A DNA stretch of 64,000 nucleotides from Thermoanaerobaculia bacterium (GCA_017883205.1 JADGNZ010000008.1:98624-162623); one strand, 5' to 3'; shown: positions 1 through 10,096, counted from the stretch's first letter. Numbers and translations are program-made. Notes: generated by a model not told the origin, from the letters alone.

Positions 1-515
1 GGCATTGCGTACAAATGGGAGTACGAGTGCGCCATCAGCTCGTTCGCTTTCTTCGTCGCGGCATAGAGCGAGACGGGATGGTCGACGCTGTCGTGCTCGG
101 AAAAGGGCTGGGTAACGTTCGCGCCATAGACTGAGCTCGAGGAGCTGTAGACGAGATGCTCAACTGCATTGTGGCGGCAGCCTTCGAGGATATTGAGAAA
201 CCCTTCGATATTGCTCGTCACATACGAGTGCGGATTCGTCAGCGAGTAACGCACACCGGCCTGCGCGGCCAGGTGAATGACGCGCCGCGGCTTCTCATCC
301 GCGAACGCCGCCGCCATGGCCGTGCGATCGGCAATGTCATCCTGGCGAAACCGAAAATTCGGATACTGGCGGAGGCGATCGAGCCGCGCTTCCTTCAGTG
401 CCGGATCGTAATAGTCATTGAGGTTGTCGATCCCAAGAACGTCTTCGCCACGGTCGAGAAGACTCCGGGAAACGTGATAGCCGATGAAGCCGGCGGCGCC
501 GGTGACCAGGATCAT
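1..515 (-). CDS. NAD-dependent sugar-nucleotide epimerase (UDP-glucuronate 4-epimerase type), 3' end cut by window edge
   Basis: The first 171 residues are visible; the C-terminus lies off the left edge. The start is ATG at 515, overlapping the stop of the upstream dehydrogenase gene as ATGA, so the two are probably translationally coupled. An N-terminal Rossmann motif GAAGFIG (residues 6-12), the [11 protein letters not shown] segment (about 81-91) and the catalytic YxxxK (Y151-K155, in YAATKKANE) identify an extended short-chain dehydrogenase/reductase. The [11 protein letters not shown] plus YAATK pattern is typical of UDP-glucuronate 4-epimerases, which act in the cytoplasm to make UDP-galacturonate for surface polysaccharide. 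Exact substrate is inferred. It belongs with the polysaccharide genes to the right. Confidence 0.9.
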   Translation of the reverse strand, partial: MILVTGAAGFIGYHVSRSLLDRGEDVLGIDNLNDYYDPALKEARLDRLRQYPNFRFRQDDIADRTAMAAAFADEKPRRVIHLAAQAGVRYSLTNPHSYVTSNIEGFLNILEGCRHNAVEHLVYSSSSSVYGANVTQPFSEHDSVDHPVSLYAATKKANELMAHSYSHLYAM

Positions 516-1870
516 GCTTTGTAGAGCCGTCCGTTCGTCACAACGGCCGCGGAAACGATGTTGCGCGTGTCGACGACGATTCTTGCGTCGCGATAAAGGT
601 CTGGATCTTTGAACTCGGCGTGCGCAGTCGAGATCACGATGGCATCGTACTCGGCGAACGACCGCCGAGTGCAGTCGACCGACGCCAGGTGCAGATCGTG
701 TTTGCGTCCCGGGCGGGCAACCGGGATGTGCGGATCGCAGTAGGCGATTTCGGCGCCGCGCTCCCGTAGCAATTCGAGAATCTCGAAGCTCGGCGACTCG
801 CGGTCGTCATCGATGCCGGCCTTGTACGAAAGGCCCAGCACGAGCACTCGCGCACCTTTCATGCTTTTTCCGGCGTCATTGAGAGCCGCGGCAGTCTTCT
901 CGACCACATAGCGCGGCATGGAGGTGTTCACTTCGCCGGCCAGTTCGATGAAGCGAGCCCATACGCCGTGCTCCGCGGCCTTCCATGTGAGATAGAACGG
1001 ATCGAGCGGAATACAATGACCACCGAGTCCGGGGCCGGGCTCGAACGGCATGAACCCGAAGGGTTTGGTCTTTGCGGCGGCGATAACTTCCCAGATGTCG
1101 ATGCCCATCCGGTCGAATACGACTTTCAGCTCGTTGACGAGCGCGATGTTGACGGACCGGAAGATGTTCTCGAGCAGCTTGGCGGACTCGGCCACTTCCG
1201 CAGATGCCACCGGCACGACGTGATCGACCACGGCACCGTAGAGCGCTGCGGCGGCTGTTAGTGACGGGCCGTCGATCCCGCCGACAACCTTCGGGATCGT
1301 TTTGGCAGAGTAACTCTCGTTGCCCGGGTCTTCGCGCTCGGGTGAAAACGCGAGGAAGAAATCGCGACCGCAGGTAAGACCGCCGGCCTCGAAACGGGGC
1401 AGCAATTCTTCCCTCGTCGTGCCGGGATATGTCGTCGATTCGAGAACCATGAGTTGGCCGCGCCGGAGTGTCTTCGCGATTGCGTCGGCCGTGGCGCGGA
1501 CATACGAGAGATCGGGCTCACGATGATCGCCAAGCGGAGTCGGAACGCAGATGATGACCGCGTCGCACGAGGCGAGCTGCTGGAAGTCGATCGACGCCGA
1601 GGCTCGAGCGTGATCGACAAACGCAGCGCGGACCCGGCCAGCGCCGATGTGACGGATGTACGACTCACCAGCGTTCAGAGCCTGCGCCTTCTTCGGATCG
1701 ACGTCGAAACCGGTGACCTCGAAACCCGACTCAGCAAAGAGAAGCACCAGCGGCAAGCCAACGTATCCGAGCCCGATCACACCGACACGAGCGGCGCACG
1801 CGTCGATTTTTTCGATCAACGCGTGCAGCGATGTCGGGCTCTCGACCAATGGCGCGGTTTCGGTCGTCAT
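512..1870 (-). CDS. UDP-N-acetyl-D-glucosamine / UDP-glucose 6-dehydrogenase family (WbpA-like)
   Basis: A 452-residue nucleotide-sugar dehydrogenase that oxidises the C6 hydroxyl of a UDP-hexose to the uronic acid using two NAD+. Visible are the N-terminal NAD-binding GLGYVGLP (residues 33-40), the central helical domain, and the catalytic cysteine C286 in [14 protein letters not shown]. That motif variant and the N-terminal extension match the WbpA/TviB subgroup (UDP-HexNAc dehydrogenases) better than plain UDP-glucose dehydrogenase; this assignment is moderate. It is co-transcribed with the epimerase downstream (ATGA overlap), so the pair supplies a uronic-acid sugar nucleotide. Length is normal for the family. 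Confidence 0.92.
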   Translation of the reverse strand: MTTETAPLVESPTSLHALIEKIDACAARVGVIGLGYVGLPLVLLFAESGFEVTGFDVDPKKAQALNAGESYIRHIGAGRVRAAFVDHARASASIDFQQLASCDAVIICVPTPLGDHREPDLSYVRATADAIAKTLRRGQLMVLESTTYPGTTREELLPRFEAGGLTCGRDFFLAFSPEREDPGNESYSAKTIPKVVGGIDGPSLTAAAALYGAVVDHVVPVASAEVAESAKLLENIFRSVNIALVNELKVVFDRMGIDIWEVIAAAKTKPFGFMPFEPGPGLGGHCIPLDPFYLTWKAAEHGVWARFIELAGEVNTSMPRYVVEKTAAALNDAGKSMKGARVLVLGLSYKAGIDDDRESPSFEILELLRERGAEIAYCDPHIPVARPGRKHDLHLASVDCTRRSFAEYDAIVISTAHAEFKDPDLYRDARIVVDTRNIVSAAVVTNGRLYKA

Positions 1871-2289
1871 TCCGATTCACGAACCGGGCAGGCTTCGCCC
1901 CTTTCGGTGTACATGCCGCCATGAAAGACGGCGCCTTCGACCGGCATCGACATTGCGAACTTCTTGCGGGAGCGCGCTTACCCTCCCGGTCTTGCAGACG
2001 CGGAACTGGTCCGCGCCGACACGATTTCCAACAAACTCACATCTGAGGCGCGTCCGGGGTCTTCTGTCCCCGCGCGTGCTTCGGCTACTGGACGATCCAC
2101 TCACGATGCTGATCGAGGGACCGGCCAAACCGGGCGGCGTTCAATCGTTGAACGCATTCAATTCAACCATAACCACCGGCGACGCGCAACCGTCGCGCAC
2201 GTACACCAACTGGGCGTACGCAGCTTCCGATGCAGCGCACTCGGTGCTGCGGGCGAAGCCTCGACCTCGTCAGGTAAGCTGCGCCACCG
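1871..2289. other. Divergent intergenic region, no gene recognised
   Basis: About 420 bp between the leftward dehydrogenase gene and the rightward glycosyltransferase gene. Short open frames exist on both strands but none gives a recognisable protein. It should contain the two divergent promoters for the polysaccharide locus; I could not pick convincing -35/-10 boxes. Confidence 0.5.
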
Positions 2290-4845
2290 ATGTCTCGCCC
2301 GCTGCGCATCATTCACCTCACCGCCGCGATCGATGGCGCGCCCTGGATGATTGGCATGGCGCGCGAACAGCGCCGCCTCGGGCACGAGGTCTCGGTCATC
2401 CTCCCATCACGCAACGGCAGCATCGTGCCGGCGCTGGAGGCATTGGGCATTCCGTACCACATCGCACCGTGTGATGTGTTGGGCGTGAGCAGCAACTTCC
2501 GGCGGGCAGGAGTGATCCTGACGCTGGTCAGGCTGCTGCGGCGGCTGCGGCCCGACGTTGTACACAGCCACATCATCGGCTCTGTCGTTACGTCGCGAAT
2601 TGCCGCGTGGATCGCCGATGTGCCGATCCGAATCGGCGCGAATGCCGGCCCGCTCACGCTCGAGTCGGAGCTGTTGGGGCCCGCGGAAATCGGCACGGCG
2701 AGGTTCGATACGCGCACGATCGCATCGTGCTCCTACACGCTCGAGCTCTATGCGCGCCACGGCATTCCTCGTTCGCAATGCGATCTCGTCTACTACGGGC
2801 CGGATGAGGCCCGCTTCGATCCGTCCCGGGCAGACGGCGCGCGCGTGCGCCGAGAGCTCGGCATCGCCGGCGACACTCCCGTGGTCGGGATCGTCGCGTA
2901 CTTCTACGCTCCGTCGAAGTCGCCCGAGGTGTTCGGACCCGAGCTCGTCGGGCGAGGCGTCAAAGGTCATGAGGTCTTGCTCGACGCCGTCCCGCAAATC
3001 CTCGCGCAGTTCCCGGATGCAAAGTTCGTCCTGGTGGGCAGAGGCTGGGGCGACGAAGGTAAGGCCTATCTGCAATCGATGAAAGAGGACGCCAGGGAGT
3101 TCGGCGATGCCGTACTCTTTCCCGGTGAGCGCAGCGATGTGGCCGACACTCTGGCGGCGTTCGACGTCTCCGTGCATCCATCGCTCAGCGACAACCTCGG
3201 CGGCACGATCGAATCGTTGCTCATGGCACGCCCGATGGTCGTCTCCAACATCCGCGGCTACGAAGACAGCGTCCTTCACGAAAATACCGGCCTCGTCGTA
3301 CCCGTAGGCGATGCCGGCGCGCTGGCCGATGCCGTCGTGCGCCTGCTGCGCGACCGCAAACTCGCCAGCCGTCTCGGCGAGAACGGCCGTAAACGAATGT
3401 TGGAGACCTTCACACTGCAGCGATCGATCGAGAAACTGGAAACGATTCTCGCCGGTCAACCCGCGCGCGCGGAGAGTCACTACAGACTCCTCACTACACT
3501 AAGCCGATCCCTGGCCATGCCGCGCCAACTCCTGCCGGTGTTGCGCGAGATCCGGCGGGTGCAGCGCCGATACAACCCGCCTCCAGCGTTCGCTGTACGA
3601 GTGAAATCCGCGTTACGCAGACTGATCAAACCAACCCCGAAGCAGCGCGGGCAGGTTCGCGTGGCCCAGGTGGCCGCGGTCTGGAGCGATTGCGCATGGT
3701 TCGCCGGCCTTTGTCGCGATCTGAAAGCTCGCGGCTACGAGGTGATCGCCATCATCGACGTCCATCATGGCGATCTCGCGTCGCGTCTGGAGGAGGCCGG
3801 CATTCGCTACCATCGTGTCGCAATGACCTTCGCCACACGCCTCGATCGCGCGCGCCTCCCGATATACGCCATGCAGATCCCGCTGGCCGCGGTCCGTCTT
3901 GCGCGCATCCTCCGGCGTGAGCGGATCGACATCGTGCATTCGCACGTCTTCGTCTCCGTCATCGTGGCGCGCCTGGCCAGCATTCTCGCGCGTGTCCGTC
4001 ACGTCGCCGGCATCGCCGGACCTCGGCACCTCGAGGCGCCGCTCACGCGCGCCGTCGATCGAAAGACATGGTGGATGGACGACGCCACCGTGGCCGGTTG
4101 CCAATACACGCACGATCTCTATAGGGCACTCGGCGCGAACGGCGACCGCATGGCCTGCATCTACTACGGGGCCGATGCGGATCGCTTCGATCCGGCACTC
4201 GCCGATCCGGCCGCAGCGCGCCGCGTACTCGGAGTCCCGGCTGATGCTCCCCTCGTCGTGATCGTGGCGCACTTTTATCCTCCAACGCATGGCGCCCAGA
4301 CACCACCGCACACAGAAGGACGAGGACCGAAGGGACATGAAGACTTCCTGGCCGCTGCGCGAATCGTGGCCAGCCACCTTCCCGGCGTACGCTTCGTATT
4401 GGCCGGACAAGGCATCACCGAGGCGGGAGAAAACTACCGGAGCCGATTGGTGAGCACCTGGAGCAGTGATCGCATGATCTTCCCGGGCCACATCGATGAT
4501 GTGCCCTCGCTTCTCGCCGCTGCGGACGTGGCCGTGCAATGTTCCCTCACCGAGAATCTCGGGGGGACGATCGAGGCGCTTCTCATGGAGCGGCCGGTCG
4601 TGGCCACGTGCGTTGGCGGCATGCCGGAATCGGTCCGCGACGGCGAGACCGGCCTCCTCGTGCCACCGTCGAATCCCACGGCTCTGGCGTCGGCAATCGT
4701 GCAGTTGCTGGAAGACCGCGAGAAAGCAAGTGCCTTCGGTCGAGCGGGACGCCAACTGATGCTGGAGCGATTCACGGCGGCGAGGACCGCGGATGACGTG
4801 GCGGCGCTCTATGCACGGCTGATGAACAAGAGAGCTACGGCATGA
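2290..4845 (+). CDS. Tandem two-domain GT4-type glycosyltransferase
   Basis: An 851-residue protein made of two complete GT-B glycosyltransferases in series. Domain 1 spans roughly residues 1-390 and domain 2 roughly 453-845, joined by a basic linker. Each half carries a GPK/KGHE-type central segment and the family 4 donor-site pattern: LGGTIESLLMARPMVVS in the first, LGGTIEALLMERPVVAT in the second, each followed by the E-x-GLLVP/ENTGLVVP loop. Both halves probably use nucleotide sugars in the cytoplasm and add successive residues of a surface polysaccharide. The two halves are clearly related, so internal duplication and fusion is likely. It starts the export operon and overlaps the permease gene by ATGA. 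Confidence 0.88.
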   Translation: MSRPLRIIHLTAAIDGAPWMIGMAREQRRLGHEVSVILPSRNGSIVPALEALGIPYHIAPCDVLGVSSNFRRAGVILTLVRLLRRLRPDVVHSHIIGSVVTSRIAAWIADVPIRIGANAGPLTLESELLGPAEIGTARFDTRTIASCSYTLELYARHGIPRSQCDLVYYGPDEARFDPSRADGARVRRELGIAGDTPVVGIVAYFYAPSKSPEVFGPELVGRGVKGHEVLLDAVPQILAQFPDAKFVLVGRGWGDEGKAYLQSMKEDAREFGDAVLFPGERSDVADTLAAFDVSVHPSLSDNLGGTIESLLMARPMVVSNIRGYEDSVLHENTGLVVPVGDAGALADAVVRLLRDRKLASRLGENGRKRMLETFTLQRSIEKLETILAGQPARAESHYRLLTTLSRSLAMPRQLLPVLREIRRVQRRYNPPPAFAVRVKSALRRLIKPTPKQRGQVRVAQVAAVWSDCAWFAGLCRDLKARGYEVIAIIDVHHGDLASRLEEAGIRYHRVAMTFATRLDRARLPIYAMQIPLAAVRLARILRRERIDIVHSHVFVSVIVARLASILARVRHVAGIAGPRHLEAPLTRAVDRKTWWMDDATVAGCQYTHDLYRALGANGDRMACIYYGADADRFDPALADPAAARRVLGVPADAPLVVIVAHFYPPTHGAQTPPHTEGRGPKGHEDFLAAARIVASHLPGVRFVLAGQGITEAGENYRSRLVSTWSSDRMIFPGHIDDVPSLLAAADVAVQCSLTENLGGTIEALLMERPVVATCVGGMPESVRDGETGLLVPPSNPTALASAIVQLLEDREKASAFGRAGRQLMLERFTAARTADDVAALYARLMNKRATA

Positions 4846-5651
4846 TCGAATACGATTCCGCGAACCGCCGGCCTCGCGCGCTCGAAGAGATCCTCGAGCT
4901 CCGCGCCCACGCCCCTCTCCTGCGCGAGCTCGTCGCACGAAACATCAAAGTCCGCTACAAACGCTCGGCATTCGGCTTCCTATGGACGATGGCCAGTCCG
5001 GCCTTGATGCTCATCGTGCTGTCGTTCGCATTCACGCGCGCATTCGCCGCAAGTGCGCCGGCCTATCCGGCGTACGTCTTTCCCGGCCTGTTGTTGTGGA
5101 ACTTCTTCGCCCAGACCACGACGATGTCCGGCGAGGAGATGGCCGGCAGCGACATCTGGAAGCGCCTGCGCTTCCCTAAGACCGCCCTGGCGATCTCCAC
5201 GCTGCTCACGGGGATGGTCAACCTGGCTCTGGCGCTCATCACGCTCATCGCGATCCTCGCGCTGGCGCACCGCCCGCTCGGCCTGGCGCTGCTGACACTC
5301 CCAATCACAATCGCACTCACTGCGATCTTCGTGCTGGGCGCGTCGTTGATTCTGGCAACCGGCGCGCTACGATTCGGCGATGTGATGCCGGCATGGACCA
5401 TCCTGCTACCGGCGCTCATGTTCACCGCGCCCGTCATCTACCCCGCGGGGATCGTTCCGCCATTGCTGAAACCGCTGCTGCATCTCAATCCGATGACGTT
5501 GTACATCGAGGCGTTCCGCGCGCCGCTCTATACGAACACGATGCCGGATCCCCTCACCTTCATCCTGATGTTCACGATCGCAGTGGTGACGCTGGCTCTG
5601 GGATGGCTGCTCTTCACGCGCTCCGCCGATGAGATTGCCTACCGTGTCTGA
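4842..5651 (+). CDS. ABC-2 type polysaccharide export permease (Wzm/TagG-like)
   Basis: A 269-residue integral membrane protein with about six hydrophobic segments and the ABC-2 family N-terminal amphipathic region (LRELVARNIKVRYKRSAFGF), followed by the characteristic LWTMASP-type segment. It forms the channel half of an ATP-driven exporter for lipid-linked polysaccharide across the inner membrane. Start ATG overlaps the stop of the tandem glycosyltransferase (ATGA) and the ATPase gene overlaps its 3' end, so it is in the middle of a translationally coupled operon. Family length is normal. Confidence 0.92.
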   Translation: MIEYDSANRRPRALEEILELRAHAPLLRELVARNIKVRYKRSAFGFLWTMASPALMLIVLSFAFTRAFAASAPAYPAYVFPGLLLWNFFAQTTTMSGEEMAGSDIWKRLRFPKTALAISTLLTGMVNLALALITLIAILALAHRPLGLALLTLPITIALTAIFVLGASLILATGALRFGDVMPAWTILLPALMFTAPVIYPAGIVPPLLKPLLHLNPMTLYIEAFRAPLYTNTMPDPLTFILMFTIAVVTLALGWLLFTRSADEIAYRV

Positions 5652-6381
5652 CGATGCCGCTGTGCAGTTGGACCATGTCACCGTGCGCTACAAGGTCGCA
5701 CTCGATCCTCACATCACGCTGAAGGAGTCGATGGTCCGCGGCCGCCGGCGGCGATTCGTCGACCACCTGGCCCTCGACGACATTTCCCTTTCCATCCCCC
5801 GCGGCGAAATGCTCGGCGTCATCGGCAGGAACGGCGCGGGCAAGACGACGCTCCTCAACGTGATGGCGCGCGTGCTTCAACCGACATCCGGCCGGCTGCG
5901 CATCCGCGGCGCGGTCTCTTCGATCATCGACCTGTTGAGCGGATTCCATCCCGAGCTCACAGGCCGCGAGAATTGCTATCTCCGCGGCGCGTTCCTCGGA
6001 GTCAGCCGCGCGCGCATGGACGAGCGTATCGATGCCATCGCTTCGTTTGCAGACATCGGCCCTTTCTTCGACGCGTTTCTGCGGACGTATTCGGCCGGCA
6101 TGATCGTGCGCCTCGCCTTCGCAGTCACGGCCAGCGTCGACGCCGACATTCTGCTCATCGACGAGGCCCTTGCCGTCGGCGACGCGGAATTTCAGATACG
6201 GTGTGCGGCCCGGATGGCCGAGCATCGGGCTCGCGGTGTGACATTCGTCGTCGTCTCTCATGATGTGGTCCGACTGCGGGAGAGTTGCGATCGTATCGTC
6301 TGGCTCGACCACGGCCGCATCCTCGCCATCGGCAACCCGCAGGAAGTTGTCGCACGCTATGCGGCAGCACAACATCCCTGA
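5629..6381 (+). CDS. ABC transporter ATP-binding protein for polysaccharide export (Wzt-like, short form)
   Basis: The 250-residue ATPase partner of the permease. Walker A is GRNGAGKT (about residues 66-73), the signature is YSAGMIVRLAFA, and Walker B is ILLIDEALAVGD with the switch histidine in VVVSHD. The N-terminal VTVRYKVALDPHITLKE region is typical of Wzt/TagH proteins. It stops after the nucleotide-binding domain, so it lacks the C-terminal carbohydrate-binding extension of O-antigen-recognising Wzt proteins. A GTG at 5644 is an alternative start with a smaller overlap with the permease gene. Confidence 0.92.
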   Translation: MRLPTVSDDAAVQLDHVTVRYKVALDPHITLKESMVRGRRRRFVDHLALDDISLSIPRGEMLGVIGRNGAGKTTLLNVMARVLQPTSGRLRIRGAVSSIIDLLSGFHPELTGRENCYLRGAFLGVSRARMDERIDAIASFADIGPFFDAFLRTYSAGMIVRLAFAVTASVDADILLIDEALAVGDAEFQIRCAARMAEHRARGVTFVVVSHDVVRLRESCDRIVWLDHGRILAIGNPQEVVARYAAAQHP

Positions 6382-7241
6382 TGAACTGGAATCGACCTGC
6401 AGTCTGCTTCTCCGTCGACGACGTTCATCCCGCGCCGTCCGCCGGAGAAGCGCTCGCGCACGTGCAGTGGCTGCAGCAACGACATCCGCAATTGCGCGTC
6501 ACTCTTTTCACGACTCCCGACTGGCGGACACTCGATCCCTATCCGACTGGGCGGTTCCTGGGCCGCCTCCCCTTCGTCCGGGACCACATATTCACCGTCG
6601 CCATCCATCCATCCGGCACCTACCGGCTCGACCGTCACGAGCAATTCTGTTCGCTCCTTCGCAGCTGGAAAGGAGCCGAAGTCGGGTTGCACGGATTGCA
6701 TCACGTGCGGAGAGGGATGAAGCCCGTGCTCGAGTTTGCGGAGCGCACGCGCGGGAAGTGCCGCAACATCCTGAGCGAATCGATGGGAATCTTCGACGAC
6801 GCGCATCTCCCCTTCGTGCCCGGGATGTCGCCGCCAGGATGGGATGCACCGCGCCCGCTGCTCGAAGCGATGGTCGATGCCGGCCTCACCTTCGTCGCCT
6901 CGGCCCGCGATCTCGAAACGCCAATCACGCGCGATGCCGTGTCGAACGGCACCGGACTGCGCGGCCTTTCGCTAGTACGCCCGCAGCGCATCGAGCCCGG
7001 CCTCTGGCACTTCCCCACGAACTATCAGGCCACGTCATCAATCGAGCGTGCAGTGGCAATCCTCGATTCCGGAGGTCTGCTCTCGATCAAAGCGCATCTC
7101 CTGGTGCAATCGGGCTCGTATCGCGCGCTCGACGGACTTTCGCAGGAGTACCGCGATTCCCTTCACCGCCTGTTCAGCACGATCGAAGAGCGCTTCGGTG
7201 AGGACGTGTGGTGGACGTCGATGGGCGAGATGGCGTCATGA
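6381..7241 (+). CDS. Polysaccharide deacetylase-like protein (NodB fold)
   Basis: A 286-residue protein starting at ATG 6381, which overlaps the preceding stop by one base (TGATG); an upstream in-frame ATG would run deep into the ATPase gene. It has the paired aspartates near the N-terminus (FSVDDVHP, residues 10-17) and a histidine cluster (LHGLHHVRRG, about residue 100) matching NodB motifs 1 and 2, plus HFPTNYQ and KAHLLVQSG near the C-terminus. These suggest a metal-dependent carbohydrate deacetylase modifying the polymer made by this locus. No signal peptide is seen, so it may act on cytoplasmic intermediates. The precise reaction is unknown. Confidence 0.75.
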   Translation: MNWNRPAVCFSVDDVHPAPSAGEALAHVQWLQQRHPQLRVTLFTTPDWRTLDPYPTGRFLGRLPFVRDHIFTVAIHPSGTYRLDRHEQFCSLLRSWKGAEVGLHGLHHVRRGMKPVLEFAERTRGKCRNILSESMGIFDDAHLPFVPGMSPPGWDAPRPLLEAMVDAGLTFVASARDLETPITRDAVSNGTGLRGLSLVRPQRIEPGLWHFPTNYQATSSIERAVAILDSGGLLSIKAHLLVQSGSYRALDGLSQEYRDSLHRLFSTIEERFGEDVWWTSMGEMAS

Positions 7242-8029
7242 CAATCCGGCGCGTGCTCTCCAGCGATGTCGACCCGGCCGACTACCTCGACGGCGCGAAT
7301 CAGGCCTTCGGACACTGGGGCGATGAGCAGACGTTTGCCTGGGCCTTTCGCGGCGGCGAGATCGTCTTTCTGGACGACGAGCGCGGAAGGCCGGTTTCGG
7401 CCTCGGGCATCAACTACCGCACGCTCGTTGACGGGACGTCCATCGCCATCATCAGCGGAGCATGGACGTCGCCCGTGGCACGCGGCACCGGCGCATTTGC
7501 GCGTCTGATCGAGGCGACTCACCTTGCGGCGCGAGAGCGCCATGCCACGACGATTTCGTTCGGCCGGATGGACAACGTCAGCCGCCGGCGTGTCGAAGAC
7601 GCCGGCGCGCAGACAACGGCGACGTTCTATTGCCGCTCCCTTCCACAGGGTGAGCCGGAAGCGCCGCCGGCATCGCTCGATCATCTCGATCCCGGCTCGT
7701 ACACGTTCCCCTCATCCATTTCTTATGCGCCCGAGGAATGGCGGAGGCAGTTCCTGGAGCGGCCGCATGCGACGATTGAATGCGTTGGCCGTCCGGGGGA
7801 ATGGGCAGCAATCATCGAGAGAGCCGCAGATTTCGATCGCGTCCACGCAGTTTCCGACGAGACGGCTCTCCCTCTGCTTGCGGCACGCGCTCACGCAGAA
7901 GGGCGCCGGCTATTCTGGTTCGCGTTGACGCCGCCATCCCTTCCATGCGAATGGACCGACGGCTTCCTGTCGACGTTCCCGCCGACAGACGTCATCGCCT
8001 GGAGGCTTCAGAACGGCGATCGGATGTAA
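7238..8029 (+). CDS. GNAT-family N-acetyltransferase-like protein
   Basis: A 263-residue protein whose ATG at 7238 overlaps the previous stop (ATGA). The N-terminal half looks like a GNAT fold: a strand with SIAIISGAWTSPVARGTGAF, where GTGAF sits in the acetyl-CoA pyrophosphate-binding loop position, followed by a helix with LIEATHLAARERHATTISFG. It may N-acylate an amino sugar in the polysaccharide pathway, which also has a DegT aminotransferase. Its 3' end overlaps the convergent acyltransferase gene by 38 bp. Substrate is inferred from context only. Confidence 0.65.
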   Translation: MTIRRVLSSDVDPADYLDGANQAFGHWGDEQTFAWAFRGGEIVFLDDERGRPVSASGINYRTLVDGTSIAIISGAWTSPVARGTGAFARLIEATHLAARERHATTISFGRMDNVSRRRVEDAGAQTTATFYCRSLPQGEPEAPPASLDHLDPGSYTFPSSISYAPEEWRRQFLERPHATIECVGRPGEWAAIIERAADFDRVHAVSDETALPLLAARAHAEGRRLFWFALTPPSLPCEWTDGFLSTFPPTDVIAWRLQNGDRM

Positions 8030-8618
8030 CGCGCGCCGGAACGCCCCATGCCGTTACGTCGTCAGGCACATTCCGCAGCACCACGGCCCCAGCACCGATC
8101 ACGGTACGCGATCCGATGCTGACTCCCGACACGATCGTCGCGCCGGGTCCGATGAGCGTGTCGATCCCCACGCGCACGTTTCCACCCAGGGTCGCTGCCG
8201 GTGCGAGATGGACGAAATCGCCGATCACAGAGTCGTGATCGACGGATGCCTTCGTGTTCAGAATCACGCCATGCCCCAGCGTTGCCCGCGGGAGCACGAT
8301 GGACCCCGCACAAAGCATGCTGCCGGCGGCGATCCGCGCCGATCGGGCAACGGACGCGGACGGATGAATGGCCGTCGCCAGACTCTCACCTGCACTCACG
8401 AGACGATCAGTGAGCCTGCGTCGCACGCTGTTGTTACCGATGGCGACGATCACACCGTCATGCTCGATCTCGTCGAGAGAGGCGAAGATGGGTAGTCCTA
8501 GCACCGTCGTACCGTGAAGTGCGGCACGATCGTCGACGAAGCCCACGGCACGTTCTCCCAGAATATCCGCGACGATTGTGCCGTGACCTCCAGCGCCGAT
8601 GATGGCGATGCGTTTCAC
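7992..8618 (-). CDS. PglD/NeuD-like sugar acyltransferase (left-handed beta-helix)
   Basis: A 208-residue protein with an N-terminal Rossmann-like sugar-binding half (IAIIGAGGHGTIVADIL) and a C-terminal hexapeptide-repeat half. The likely catalytic histidine lies in ASVDHDSVIGDFVHLAP. Members such as PglD acetylate UDP-4-amino sugars with acetyl-CoA. The gene directly follows a DegT aminotransferase gene with a GTGA overlap, the usual pairing for making an N-acetylated amino sugar. Start is GTG at 8618. It converges on the GNAT gene. Confidence 0.9.
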   Translation of the reverse strand: MKRIAIIGAGGHGTIVADILGERAVGFVDDRAALHGTTVLGLPIFASLDEIEHDGVIVAIGNNSVRRRLTDRLVSAGESLATAIHPSASVARSARIAAGSMLCAGSIVLPRATLGHGVILNTKASVDHDSVIGDFVHLAPAATLGGNVRVGIDTLIGPGATIVSGVSIGSRTVIGAGAVVLRNVPDDVTAWGVPARVTSDRRSEASRR

Positions 8619-9766
8619 GATCGTTGTGCCAATACGTCACGGATGGCAACCGCGATCGCCTCGCATACATAGCCGATATCGTCCGCGGCCAGGTTTCCGT
8701 GGAAAGGCAGCGCCAGCAGCGACGTGCTCGCGGCCTCGGTGTGCGGAAACATCCCCGGCGCGAAACCGAAGCGCTCTCGATAGAACGGCTGCAGATGGAT
8801 GGCTGGAAAATAGGGACGGCTTGCCACGCCGGACGCAGCAAGTGCTGCTTGTAGTTGCTCGCGATCGATTCCTTCGTCGAGGCGGACCATGTAGACGAAC
8901 CAGCTCAGGCGAGAGCCGGCGCGGGCAGGGGGAAGCGGCGAGACGCCATCGATGCCTGCCAGCAACTCGTTGTAGCGCAGCGCCACCGCCTCGCGCTTCT
9001 GCACTAATTCGTCGAGGCGGCGGATCTGCGCCAGGCCGATTGCCGCACTGATGGTGCCCATGCGGTAGTTGAACCCGAGCCGGTCATGCGCGAGCCATGA
9101 GCCGGAATCGGAGCGTCCCTGGTTGCGGAGACTGCGCGCCAGCCGCGCCCAGTCGTCGCGATCCGTGATCAGCATGCCGCCTTCGCCCGTCGTCATCTGC
9201 TTGTTCGGATAGAACCCGAATGCCGACGCATCGCCCCAGCGCCCGGCGAAGACACCATCGGCGGAAGCGCCAATGGCCTCGCATGCATCTTCGATGACTG
9301 CCACGCCATTCCTGCGCGCGGCGGCGAGAATCCCATCCATCTCCACGGTCCGCCCGAAGATATGAACGGGCAATACGGCCCGCAGGCGTCCTTGCGGTGC
9401 GAGCGTCTCGATCGCGTGCACAGTCGCCGCCGGATCCATCGTGAGCGTCACGGGATCGATGTCGACGAAGTGCGGGATGCCGCGCTCGAACAGAATCGAG
9501 TTGGCCGAGGCCACGAACGAGAAAGGCGTGGTGATGACGACGTCTCCATCGCTCACGCCAGCCGCAATCATGGCCACATGCAAGGCAGCTGTGCCGCTCG
9601 ACATGGCCACGGCATGACGCGCTCCGAACTTCGCCGCAAATTCGTTTTCGAAAGCCTCAAGCACCGGCCCGAACGAGAGCTGTCCCGAGCTCAGGACTTC
9701 ATCGACGAGGCGCCGCTCCTCGGACGTGATGTCGGGAGAGGAGAGCGGGATACTCCGGGCTGCCAT
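8615..9766 (-). CDS. DegT/DnrJ/EryC1/StrS aminotransferase
   Basis: A 383-residue PLP-dependent sugar aminotransferase, which converts a keto-sugar nucleotide to the amino sugar. I chose ATG at 9766 because the protein then begins just before the conserved IPLSSPDITSEE segment; an open frame continues 64 codons upstream without resembling the family. The PLP lysine is K189 in FGFYPNKQMTTGEGG, and SSGTAALHVA and EDACEAIGA are also diagnostic. It overlaps the PglD-like gene by GTGA. The two probably build an N-acylated amino-sugar donor for the tandem glycosyltransferase. Confidence 0.92.
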   Translation of the reverse strand: MAARSIPLSSPDITSEERRLVDEVLSSGQLSFGPVLEAFENEFAAKFGARHAVAMSSGTAALHVAMIAAGVSDGDVVITTPFSFVASANSILFERGIPHFVDIDPVTLTMDPAATVHAIETLAPQGRLRAVLPVHIFGRTVEMDGILAAARRNGVAVIEDACEAIGASADGVFAGRWGDASAFGFYPNKQMTTGEGGMLITDRDDWARLARSLRNQGRSDSGSWLAHDRLGFNYRMGTISAAIGLAQIRRLDELVQKREAVALRYNELLAGIDGVSPLPPARAGSRLSWFVYMVRLDEGIDREQLQAALAASGVASRPYFPAIHLQPFYRERFGFAPGMFPHTEAASTSLLALPFHGNLAADDIGYVCEAIAVAIRDVLAQRS

Positions 9767-10096
9767 TTCGGGGAGCGAAGATACCTCAACTGTCGTCAAA
9801 CGATCCGCTGCTCGTTCAGAATGCGGCGCGTGCGACAGGCACCGATCCCCATCACGTACGCCTACCCCTGCGGGCGATGCCACCCCGTTGCGCATCAAGG
9901 TGCACGCACCCGGCGACAGGCTGCCCTGAGATCGCAACCGGCCGGTTCGTGTCTGCATCAGAATCGGTCAGAACCAAGCCGGAACTGCGCGCTCCTCCGA
10001 AGACTCTCCAGCAAAACCTCGCGACACAATGCTGCTCGTCATTGACTCGTATCCGGGTCTCTTAAATGCATTTTCACTCTCATAAGAAAAAACATG
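9767..10096. other. Intergenic, no gene recognised
   Basis: About 330 bp upstream of the aminotransferase gene. It contains an open frame continuous with that gene but with no family similarity. The right part becomes distinctly AT-rich just before the promoter at 10097. Nothing else is recognisable. Confidence 0.4.

Noticed and set aside
2407..4938. Long antisense frames over the tandem glycosyltransferase
   Set aside because: They are shadows of high-GC coding DNA; the sense strand has the glycosyltransferase motifs.
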